From positions 280,854,265 to 280,918,264 of the forward strand of contig JAUMIR010000003.1 in assembly GCA_030847615.1 (NCBI GenBank): a stretch of 64,000 nucleotides of DNA, in the 5' to 3' direction. This document shows, piece after piece, positions 55,514 through 64,000 of the stretch. The notes under the pieces are model-generated. The model did no database searches. It saw only the letters and a program-made list of their open reading frames with translations, and was not told the origin of the DNA. The position numbers were made by a program, and so were the translations under genes. The stretch is from Gambelia wislizenii (lineage: Eukaryota > Chordata > Lepidosauria > Squamata > Crotaphytidae). Positions within the stretch are counted from its first letter, which is position 1. The number at the start of each line of letters is the position of its first letter.

Positions 55514-58080
55514 TTACAATCTAAGTACGCTTTTAGGTTTCCTTAATTCTAACTAAGAGTTTCAGGTAGAGAATCTGCATTGGGTTGTGACTTAGTACCA
55601 TCTATATCAGAGGAGAGAGCGAAGAAGGAAGAAGTGAGAGGGAGAGGCCTCTGTGATCACAGACATCTGGGAGTGTCTGAGGTCACAGGGACTGGTTTGC
55701 TAGTGACTTTGATCAACAATGCCCATGTATTACCAGCTATAGTTGGTAATAGTTTCCAATAGTTGGTAATACCAGCTGTAGTTTCTGGGCACAAGGGAAA
55801 AGTTAAGAGACAGGGTGAAATATCGTTAGAGCCATGTAGGAAGCCTTATAGTGTCTAACCACTCTCATTCTTTAGTAGCAAAAAAGAGGCAGGAGTGTGA
55901 GGAGAATGCTTGATTGGAGTAGTGCTTCAAACAGTTCATACTTGGCATCTGGAGAAAAGACCAAATGATATATGGTCCATTCTCTATTACAGTATCATGC
56001 TAGAATAAATAGTTTCAAAGGACCAACACTGGTGACATTAACTCAACAGCACGACAAATTTAATTTGTCCTCAAGCATTTTAATTTAACAATTAGCCTAT
56101 TAAAGAGGAAGACCTGTTCATGAGCAAGAAGCAGCATGATAGAACAGGGATGGGAGTCATGTAACACTTTTCCTTGCCATTGGCTATGCTGGTGGTGTCT
56201 AATAGGAAAGTCCTACAACATCTGGAGAGCCATGTGATCCCCACTTCTACAGTTGATGTTTCTCTATTAGGAATGCAATAAAAATAATTGGTTGATGGTG
56301 ACAAAGCTAGCCCAGAGAGTAGGATGGTGAGATGTTAAGAAGAGAATGCAGAAGGCTTTTGACCAGGAGCTACTTTGCCTGCAGGTGTCTTCAGGTTCCA
56401 TTCCTGGCATCTCCAGTCAGATTTGAAAGAATTATGTTTTAAACATAGAAAACCAACTGTGGATCTGTGTAGAGTAGGCAGTACTGACTCAATTAATACT
56501 GTTTTGACGTACCCTAGTATAATGTAGCTTCCTGTCGTTTTGTGCTCATTAATTTCCTATCTGTGAGAACAGTGGAAGTAACCTTAGCCCAAGTGGTCTA
56601 TGCATTATCACCACAATGTGGCATCCTAATCATTGCGCTGTAATGAGGAGTAGCAGCTGCTCCATAAAGATGCATGCAGTCTGAGCCATACAGTGCTTCA
56701 CATACAGAGGCTTTCCAAGCTGTTCTATGATGGGAAGATGCTCCCCCCCCCCATTTAAAATCGATTTTGTATAGATTCACAATTACTTTCAATAAAACAA
56801 AGTTTTATTTCAGAAACATTCAAATATTAAAATATATGTGTTTTTCTAAAACAAAAGTTGGGGTAAAGGCCTAAGTACGTCTACTGGAATTTCATATACA
56901 TTGGGCTATGTGGAAACAGTAGCAGTCATTATTCCTTACCAAAATTTCTGTGATTGCATGATTACAGATGAGTTACAGATTTACCCAAAATTATACTTTA
57001 GGAAGGAAAACAAATCCATCAATGTGTGAAAATTGCCATTCATTTCTCTGGTTTTGACCTCTGTTGATCTTTCTAATATTTAGTTACTCTTGCATATTTA
57101 GTTTTGCTGGAAGGAATTAAAAAAACATACATTTTTTTTGTCAAATATGTTGACAGCTTTTTGTTTTTAAGAATTACAACAGTTTCCATTAGTTCAGGTG
57201 CAAGTCTCTCTTCTATTATAATGTTTGTAACGGACATTTTATTATTCTGCCATTTTAATTCTCATTGGAATAAATTTATTTTGAAATCTGTCAACATAGA
57301 CTTTACTTATGTTGTAAAATTGTCAGGATTTTTAAAGACTAGCTGACAGCTGAGACTCACAGGTTTTATATTCAAAATCCCAAGTAATGCAACTGCAAAC
57401 TCAGGCTATTCAAGTGGAATGGACTGGGGTAATTTAGCAGGATTTCAAGCATGTTCAAATAATGTACATAGTAGCCCATAATTTTGTCCTTTTATAATTT
57501 TGAACTATAACAGAAAAACTGTATAATCTTTGGTAATTTTAAAGAGGACACATGTTTTGAAATGAGCAACAGTTTGGAAGTACAGGAATATTGCCCTATC
57601 TATTGATTCAACATTCCCTTTTCCTGCACAAATGAAGCCATGAAGTTGCTATTGCAATTTACTCTGAGAAGAATCCTGAACAAGTGCACATGTTATTGGG
57701 TCAGATTGTGCTTCTGGGTTGTCAGTTGTTTGTTCAATATAGGGGCCCTAAACAATATGTACTTTTTAAGAAAGGTACCTGAATTCCATTGCCGCTTTTA
57801 GTTAGATTTTTCAGACCAACAGCACAATTTTGTGCATGTCAGCTCAGAGGTATGACCCTCTGTAAGGATTGCAGACTAAGTCAATCACTTTCAAGTAGCT
57901 TCTGGCCTTTAATTACCGCAAAGTCTAATGTTGTTCTAGTATCTTTAGCCCCCTTCACAGATACCGAGAGCAGTAAGAGATATTTCCCAAACAGCAGAAG
58001 ATCATTTTAATAATACCTTCCTTGGCTGTGGCTGATTTGTGTAGGTATTCCCCAAAAAACCTGTACCTGTCCTCTTGACA
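55514..58080. other. HLCS intron, nothing recognised
   Basis: About 2.6 kb without a recognised repeat or exon. A C run lies at about 56741-56751. Confidence 0.5.
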
Positions 58081-58083
58081 GGG

Positions 58084-59115
58084 TCATAGAATCATAGAGT
58101 TGGGAGGGGCCTTATTGGGTCATCAAGTCCAGCTCCCTAGTCAATGCAGGATCTCCAGCTAAAGCATCTCAAGAAGGTAGCTGTCCAGCCTCTTTTTTAG
58201 ACATCCAGAGAAGGAGACCCCATTGCCTCTTTAGGCAACTGGTTTCATTGCCACACTGCTCTTACTGTCAAGAAATGCCTTCCAATGCTCGATCAAAATC
58301 TACCCTCCTGTATCTTCAGATCATTAGAACTGGTCCTATCCTTTGAGGCATCAGATAGTAGGCCTCTCTGTGACAGCCCTTGAGGTATTTAAAGAGTGCA
58401 ATCATGCCACTCCTCAGTCTCTTCTTCATCAGGCTGAACATGCCCAGCTCCTTCCACCTTTACTCATATAGAATGATAGAATTGTTGAGTTGGAAGAGAC
58501 CATGAGGGCCATCCAGTCCAACCCCCTGCCACGCAGGAAATCACGATCAAGGCATCCCTGACAGATGGCCATCCAGCCTCTGTTTAAAGATCTCCAAGGA
58601 AGGAGACCCCACCACACTCCGAGGGAGTGTGTTCCACTGCCGAACAGCTCCTACTGTCAAAATGTTCCTCCTAATGTTGAGGTGGAATCTCTGTTCCTGG
58701 AGCCTGCATCCATTGCTCTGTGTTCCAGTCTCTGGAGCAGCAGAAAACAAGCCTGCTCCATCCTCAACGCGACACCCCTTCCAATACTTAAACAGGGCTA
58801 TCATATCACCTCTTAACTGTTTTATTCTACATACCTCTTATCATCCTTGTTGCCCTTCTCTGAAACTGATACAACCTGTCTATATTCTTCTTAAAATGAG
58901 ATGCCCAGAACTGAATGCAGTACTCCGGGTGAGGCCTGACCAGCACAGAGTATGGTGGGACAATTAATTCCCTTGACTTCCAAATTATGCTCTATTAATG
59001 CAAGTTAAAATAGCATTCATCTTTGCAGCATCCCACTGCTGGTTCATATTCAGTTTATGCTCAACAATAACCCCAAGGTCCTTTTCAGAAGTAATACTGC
59101 TGAGCCATGTATTCT
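58084..59115 (-). mobile_element. CR1 LINE (antisense), split by another CR1
   Basis: Divergent CR1 in two parts, 58084-58464 and about 58819-59115. Part one runs from the 3' tip (CATAGAATCATAGAGTTGGG) to ATGCCCAGCTCCTTCCACC. Part two resumes with CTCTTATCATCCTTGTTGCC and goes on to CCCAACTGCTGGTTCATATTC-like RT-proximal sequence. It is older than the inner copy and of another subfamily. Confidence 0.88.
58465..58818 (-). mobile_element. CR1 LINE 3' end nested in a CR1
   Basis: A second antisense CR1 3' end starting ATAGAATGATAGAATTGTTG and encoding NTLPRSVVGSPSLEIFKQRL and MIALFKYWKGCRVEDGAGLF on the minus strand. The outer CR1 continues immediately beyond it. Confidence 0.85.
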
Positions 59116-59344
59116 AATACTGTGGAAGATCACATATGATCGTGTTATTCCCGTACACTCTCCTGTACCACAATATTGAAGTGTCTCTATCACTGCTTTC
59201 TGTATGTATGAGTAGAACTATTGCTGCAGAAAAAATCTGGATTGTTCCTCATAATGGAACATGCATTAACCATGTGTACTAATTGATGCTTCTTACAAAC
59301 TTGTTGTTGCCAATATTTGCTCTGTATCCTGGATGCTGTTTAAT

Positions 59345-59640
59345 ATTTCCTACTATTTATTTATTTATTTATATTTGTATCCCAGCCATTTCCTCACAGC
59401 CTTATGATAGTTTACAAGATTAAAACAGTACAGTATAGAGCAATAACATAATAAAAAGTTATAATTAAAATGTAAATATTTAGTAACAGTAAAAACAGTG
59501 TGAAATGTGCATTAGAAACATGAAAAGATACATAAAAAGCACTACAGAACACTATTAAATCCCCTTTCTTTACAAACAGTACTGACCTCAAAAATTGGAA
59601 CAGTAGCAAATCTGGGACTAAAAGCTAGTTATTTTTAAGA
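59345..59640 (-). mobile_element. L2-like LINE 3' end (antisense)
   Basis: Begins with (TTTA)n at 59356-59375, then TTTGTATCCCAGCCATTTCC and CACAGCCTTATGATAGTTTAC, the layout of L2 3' ends (TATA-like ATAAATA...GGTGGGA inverted). Confidence 0.6.
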
Positions 59641-59849
59641 TGAGGTCATGAGATTGTAGAGGTAAAGATGGAGGCATATCTCAAAGCTGAGCTCACCCAG
59701 GTGGAGTTGAAATTCTTGTGAGAAGTGATGGGGAAGGGTGCTTGAAAGAAGTTAAAATGTGAGTACATCATCTGTATTATAAATACAGATCATGCGTGGA
59801 CCTCACCGTAATGTAAATACTGTATTTGAATGTGTCTAGAAATGCCCTG

Positions 59850-60065
59850 AATCAGGCCTGAACTCAGATTGAAATGGGTCCAAATAATCTGTGTTATCCA
59901 AAAGGGCCTGCAATTGCATCGCCTTCCCTGAAAACAGAGTGTTTTCAACTGGCTGGTAGTTGTCCAGCACCATGGGGTCTAAGGTAGGTTTCTACCTTAG
60001 TGGTTGCACCAGTGCCTCCTTAGAAACAGCAGGCACCATCATGCAAAAAGACATTACCCTAACCC
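59850..60065 (-). mobile_element. L2 LINE fragment (antisense)
   Basis: CCAAAAGGGCCTGCAATTGC, TTTTCAACTGGCTGGTAGTT and GTCCAGCACCATGGGGTCTA are an internal segment of L2 that I recognise from other sauropsid copies. It probably belongs with the tail at 59345-59640. Confidence 0.55.
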
Positions 60066-60123
60066 TGAACCTATTTGGCTGTATCCCTTCAGTGTGCTTC
60101 AGTCAACAGTGAGGGACAAAGAC

Positions 60124-60483
60124 TGAGGAGATTTTCACAGGGGGAAATTATTCCCCGGGGAGATTGGGACAGAAACGGGGCTGTTCCAGTAGCAGCACCC
60201 TGTTTCACATGCCCCCTTCCTTCTTGCGATCTCCCGTCGTCTTCCCTCCCTGCTGCTTCCATTTCTCTCCCGGTAAGTTCCGTGATTTTTTACTAATAAA
60301 GAACTTCCATTAGTAAAAAAGTCACGGAACTTACCGGGAGAGAAATGGAAGCAGCACGGAGGGAAGACGACAGGAGATCGTGAAAAGGAAGGGGGCATGC
60401 GAAACGGGGCACTGCTACTGGAACAGCCCCGTTTCTGTCCCAGTCTCCCCGGGGAATAATTTTCCCGTGTGAAAATCCCCTGA
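60124..60483. mobile_element. 354-bp near-perfect foldback MITE
   Basis: The element spans 60127-60480. Its two arms, about 165 bp each, are reverse complements with few mismatches, meeting at a short loop near 60295-60310 (TTTTTACTAAT...ATTAGTAAAAA). The tips are GGAGATTTTCACAG and TGTGAAAATCCCC, bordered by TGA on both sides (60124-60126 and 60481-60483). A 3-bp T-N-A duplication and GG ends suggest PIF/Harbinger. Long ORFs on both strands here arise only from the symmetry. Confidence 0.75.
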
Positions 60484-60507
60484 GAGTGTGTGGTTAGATG
60501 CATTACT

Positions 60508-60724
60508 ACAAGCACTTTGTGAAGTCGAAGGCTTTCACGGCTGGCATCCATAGATTTTCCTTGGTTTTTTTCTGGGCTATGAAGCTGTGTTCTGGAAGAG
60601 TTTATTTCGGATGTTTCGCCTGCATCTGTGGCTGGCATCTTCAGAGAACATAAGAAATAAACTCTTCCAGAACACCACCTTACAGCCTGGAAAAAACCAA
60701 GGAAAATCTATACAAGCACTTTGT
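60508..60724. mobile_element. Penelope-like pseudo-palindrome with 13-bp duplication
   Basis: A 191-bp insert (60521-60711) bordered by a perfect 13-bp repeat ACAAGCACTTTGT. Two arms, about 60549-60607 and 60653-60711, are inverted copies (ATAGATTTTCCTTGGTTTTT...; AAATAAACTCTTCCAGAACA), around a unique centre. The centre is a widespread lizard motif (GCCAGCCACAGATGCAGGC on minus) that I associate with Penelope-like elements. No coding capacity. Confidence 0.6.
60613..60644 (-). ncRNA. Hammerhead-ribozyme-like core (degenerate)
   Basis: On the minus strand the sequence CTGAAGA is followed by a GCCAGC/GCAGGC stem with a CACAGAT loop and then GAAAC. CUGANGA-stem-GAAA is the conserved hammerhead core, and Penelope-like elements are known to carry such ribozymes. 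The base triplet at the cleavage site reads AUC where GUC is expected and the stem has a mismatch, so activity is unlikely in this copy. The call is structural and tentative. Confidence 0.4.
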
Positions 60725-60833
60725 ATGTGTGTTCAGGCCATCTCAACGGAAACTGGTCCTATAGAACTAGGCTAGATGCAGCAATGGACAAGTTGATTGG
60801 ACCTTCCAGAAACATCAAGTTCACTTCAGAGAT

Positions 60834-61298
60834 AGCAATAGCTTTGATATTTATATACTGCTTATCAGTGCCAAAGCACTCCTTACAATGTTGTTGTTTT
60901 AGCTAATTGACCCCAACAAGCTGGGTACTCATTTTACTGACCTACGGAAGGGTGGAAGCCTGAGTCAACCTTGAAGCCTTCTGGGATCGAACTCATAATG
61001 TGTCTTGCAGTACAGTATGACTCCCATATCCACTGGGGATTGGTTCCAGGGGATGGTGGATACTTAAAACCGTAGATAACAGAGAACACCATTGAAAATA
61101 ATGGGACTTCCAGTTTAATATACCATAGAGGTGCCTTGGAGGACCTAGAAAATGACTAAAGAGGACACATTTTTTAGAAAGACTCTATGGTAGGTGCGCA
61201 GTTTTGTATCCCACGGATAACTGAATCAGTGGATAATGAATCAGTGGATACAGGGGTCCTACTATACTGGCATTTAACCACTGCACCACCAGGGCTCC
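60834..61298 (-). mobile_element. tRNA-derived SINE, split by a Tigger MITE
   Basis: Antisense SINE. The tRNA-like head at the right reads, on minus, GGTGGTGCAGTGGTTAAATG (A box) and, left of the MITE, GAGTTCGATCCCAG (B box). The body has AAGGTTGACTCAGGCTTCC and ACAAGCGGTATATAAATATC-type sequence. The head and body are separated by the element at 61011-61266, and join cleanly when it is removed. Confidence 0.72.
61011..61266. mobile_element. TA-flanked Tigger-like MITE in a SINE
   Basis: A 252-bp element (61013-61264) with TA at both borders, starting CAGTATGACTCCCATATCC and ending GATACAGGGGTCCTACTA. It shares interior modules with 3122-3445 and 8850-9141 (ACCATAGAGGTGCCTTGGAG, GACTCTATGGT). 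Confidence 0.82.
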
Positions 61299-61384
61299 AT
61301 TATCCCTTAGATGAGCTCTTTTATCCTTAAAATGCTTAACAGTATGCTTAAAACAGGCTTTTGAAAGCCTTTTTTTGTCAACTG

Positions 61385-61625
61385 TGTTGTTGTTGTGTAC
61401 CTTCATGTCATTTCCAACTTATGGCAACTCTAAGATGAACCTATCATGGGGTTTTCTTGGCAAGATTTGTTCAGAAGGGGTTTGTCTTTACTTTTCTCTG
61501 AGGGCGAGAGAGTGTGACTTGCCCAAAGTTACCCAGTTGGGTTTCCATGGCTAAGCACTCCAGGGATTCAGATCCTTGGCTCCAGAGTCATAGTCCAACA
61601 CTCAAACCATTACACCACGTTGACC
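61385..61625 (-). mobile_element. Sauria SINE (antisense)
   Basis: Complete-looking antisense copy. The tail (TTGTTG) and CTTCATGTCATTTCCAACTT are on the left. ATCATGGGGTTTTCTTGGCA and CTGAGGGCGAGAGAGTGTGA form the body. The tRNA-like head AGTCCAACACTCAAACCATT is on the right. The family is diagnostic for squamates. Confidence 0.92.
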
Positions 61626-62270
61626 CTCTTGGCAACTTTACTACAGTAAAAAAAAAAGGCATCACTAAAGTTCTAATTTATTTTATCACTTGCTGTCCCA
61701 GATAAACTACAGTAATTCAAAGCTTCTAGAAATTTTGAAGTGACTATCTCAGGAAATAAAGAGATCCAGATGTAACAAACAAAAAAACTTCAATATTTCA
61801 CTGTAAATATAAGGTCAATTTGGGAATTTCAGTCTTAAAAACTCTTGTAAGTTAATGAATATATATGTATCTAGATCTCTGTTGGATGACAGTAGAGATA
61901 TGTAGATTTTCATGAAATTATTCTTTCAGTGCTGTATATTTAATTGATAAGCCATGCTAGAAACTACCTGTGAAATAAATAAATAAATAAATAAATAAAT
62001 AAAATACCCAGCATAATTTTGGTCTTATATTTAATCCTTTTCTAATTCCATCCAGAATTCTTGTGCAAATGGCCAGGCATGACTTATAAAACCTGCTAGA
62101 AAAATGCTGCATATTTTATACGTTTGTTATGTCAGTGCATTGAACATTTCCAAACATTTTATTAGTTCTTCATATTTTGTTGCTGTTTCTGCATTCTGTC
62201 ATAGCTTTCCAGTAAATAATTACCTATGTTGGTGCTTAAGAAGGAAACACACAATTTTATATATGGTCTG
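61626..62270. other. HLCS intron
   Basis: No feature except the (AAAT)n microsatellite listed separately and a poly-A run at 61648-61657. Confidence 0.5.
61974..62003. repeat. (AAAT)n microsatellite
   Basis: Seven or so AAAT units following a GTGAAAT start. Confidence 0.85.
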
Positions 62271-62499
62271 TACAGTGGGCCCTAGGTATCTGCTGGGGTT
62301 TGGTTCCAGGACCTGTCATGGATACCAGAATTCATGGAAACTCAAGTCTCATTATATACAGTGGTGTAGTAAAATGGTGTCCCTTATATAAAATAACAAT
62401 ATCAAGGTTTGCTTTTGGATTTTTTTTAAAGAATATTTTCAAGCCATAGATGGTTGAATCCGTGGATTTAGAATCCGTGGATATCGAGGACCCACTGCA
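62271..62499. mobile_element. Tigger-like MITE
   Basis: A 225-bp element (62273-62497) starting CAGTGGGCCCTAGGTATC and ending ATATCGAGGACCCACTG. It has TA on the left and CA (mutated TA) on the right. The interior GGTTTGGTTCCAGGACC and GATGGTTGAATCCGTGGA is a pattern I also recall from mammalian Tigger-derived MITEs. Confidence 0.8.
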
Positions 62500-63545
62500 T
62501 TTCAAATTAGAAGAGGTCGTCTGGGCACTTCCAGTTTTGTATTTTATGTTTTTTAATATTCTGGCAGTCGATTGACCCCCAGACCTGCCACAGTTGCCCA
62601 CTCCTACCTTATATCTGTATGTCTGAAATATTACTTACTATTCTGCAAATGGAGGCATGCAAATCACCACCATGAATTGAAAATGATCCACCAGGTAGGG
62701 TTATGGTATCAGAAACAACCGGATAAAAGACCAGTCTGAAGTCTACTGTATTATCTGATACCTACTTGTCACAAGTATTGGTGAACTCTCTAGGGATTGG
62801 CCAAAAGAAAAAGAAAAAGTGGCTGTAAAAATCACTTCTCTTTATGAGAAACTGGTACTTTTTAAATGTCAAGTAGTGCGGAAATGCCCCGAAACCTATT
62901 TGAAAGGTAAATTGGCACTCCTTGAACTATGCAAGAACAGCAGTTCATTTCCCTTTTTAGTCAGAAAAAGAGAGGGCTGGTCAGCCTGAAGGGGTTGCAG
63001 TCACAAAATAAATTTGTGAGCCACATGTTTCCTTTGGAACATGCTTTGCCCACTCTTGATAAGGACACTGTTTGGGAAGAGATGGGCTTAAAGAGCAACT
63101 TGTGGTGTAGCTGTTGCAGCCGGGGGTCCCAAGCCAGGCCTTGGAACCTATTTTTAAAAGCTAGCCCATTAGAATTAGTGGATTTTTTAAAAGATAAAAT
63201 TTTCAGGTATTATTTTAATGTAGAATGCCTTAAGCATGTCATGTTACTAACACGTATTTAATCTGGGGCCTTTTTAAAAAATAAACCTTTGAAATAAGAA
63301 AGAATCTACCATGTTTTGGATTCAATGAGTTAATGTTGTTTTTTACAGCATAAATTGAATGAGGTTATGTGACATTATGTTGTTTCATGAAAGGAACATA
63401 CCACAGTAACATTCCTTTTAATTAATTTCTTCCAAGCTCTGTCCAAAATGTCTTTTCACATTGATAATAGTTTCCTATTAACAGTCAGAGTGACAAATTA
63501 TTGCTTATTGTCACCCTCCAAGCCAGAAGCATAAATTATTATTTT
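62500..63545. other. HLCS intron, nothing recognised
   Basis: The 110-codon ORF at 62929-63261 lacks any family resemblance. No supported exon. Confidence 0.45.
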
Positions 63546-63751
63546 ACAATTACTCTGGAGACCAGGGTTTGAATCCCCATTTGGCCATGAAAGCCCACTG
63601 GGTGAGCTTGGACAATTCACACTCTCTCAGCCTCAGAGGAAAGCAAAGACAACCCCCTTCAGAACAACTTGTGCCAAGAAAATCCCATTATAGGTTCACC
63701 TTAGGGTTGCCACAAGTCGGAAATGACTTTAAGGCACACAACAACAACAAT
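63546..63751 (+). mobile_element. Sauria SINE (sense, head-truncated)
   Basis: Starts CTCTGGAGACCAGGGTTTGA inside the B box, then CACACTCTCTCAGCCTCAGA, GCCAAGAAAATCCCATTATA and GGAAATGACTTTAAGGCACA, ending in CAACAACAACAA. The first 25-30 bp of the tRNA head are missing. Confidence 0.92.
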
Positions 63752-64000
63752 TAATAACCAAGTGATTGTTTACTTAAACCAGAAAATGAGTGAGGGAAAG
63801 CGACTGAGATTTCAGTCCATGGCCAAATCAGCTGATTAGTGTCTTTCGGTGTGTTATACTTAGCTTAGTACTATCTATTCTGATGGACAAACTAGTAATT
63901 TACACGTACGTGCTTGAAACATTATACTGATATATTATTTTTCCTTTCAAGAAAAGCAGCTAGGAAGGCTGCTGTTTTGAGAGAAGTACCAGATGCGATG

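Noticed and set aside
60135..60638. A 167-codon minus-strand ORF
   Set aside because: It crosses the 354-bp palindrome and the Penelope-like insert; its openness follows from the symmetry and it matches nothing.
61570..61625. tRNA gene at the right end of the Sauria SINE
   Set aside because: Only A/B-box-like sequence without a cloverleaf; it belongs to the SINE promoter.
62929..63261. A 110-codon + strand ORF near the right end
   Set aside because: No recognisable domain and no flanking splice sites in keeping with HLCS phase.
5786..64000. Next HLCS exon (GRGG ATP-binding loop)
   Set aside because: No + strand segment with that loop, a preceding acceptor and phase 2 was found by eye; a short exon could still have been missed.

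Overview
This window is vertebrate genomic DNA, almost certainly from a squamate reptile (a lizard-type genome). The host call rests on the repeats: Sauria-type tRNA SINEs, a 5S-rRNA-headed SINE of the 5S-Sauria kind, sauropsid CR1 LINEs, L2 LINEs, several L1 copies and three DIRS-type tyrosine-recombinase retrotransposons. Nothing bacterial, viral or plasmid-like is present.

Only one host coding segment was found. It is a 272-nt internal exon of HLCS (holocarboxylase synthetase / biotin-protein ligase) on the + strand at 5514-5785, with a consensus acceptor and donor. Everything else reads as intron: the end of one intron upstream and more than 58 kb of one very long intron downstream. No promoter, first exon or terminal exon is visible.

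Layout. 0-5 kb: 3' remnant of a DIRS element, an L2 tail, a MER2-like Tigger MITE, a second TA-flanked MITE and a minus-strand L1 3' fragment. 5.5 kb: the HLCS exon. 6-12 kb: mostly plain intron with a foldback, a TA-flanked MITE and a second MER2-like copy. 12.3-15 kb: an L2 split by an opposite-strand L2, then a Helitron with a C-rich interior. 17.8-23.5 kb: a decayed DIRS element split by a 1.6-kb CR1. 23.9 kb: a solo LTR with 5-bp target duplication. 26.5-27.3 kb: L1 fragment. 29.8-36.6 kb: an old L1 broken by a 1.85-kb TA-flanked foldback transposon and by a younger L1 3' fragment with a 17-bp target duplication. 40-44 kb: hAT MITEs, CR1 and L2. 44.9-50.8 kb: a structurally complete but dead DIRS element with inverted termini and an internal complementary region. 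51.3-53.5 kb: 5S SINE and an L1 endonuclease/RT fragment open except for one stop. 53.7-60 kb: L2, a second Helitron, and a CR1 nested in a CR1. 60-64 kb: a 354-bp near-perfect palindrome, a Penelope-like pseudo-palindrome with 13-bp target duplication and a hammerhead-ribozyme-like core, a tRNA SINE split by a Tigger MITE, and two Sauria SINEs.

Functionally, the only likely active gene is HLCS; the transposons are fossils whose nesting records their order of arrival. I looked for the next HLCS exon on the + strand and did not find it. Boundaries of repeats without target duplications are approximate, usually within tens of bases.
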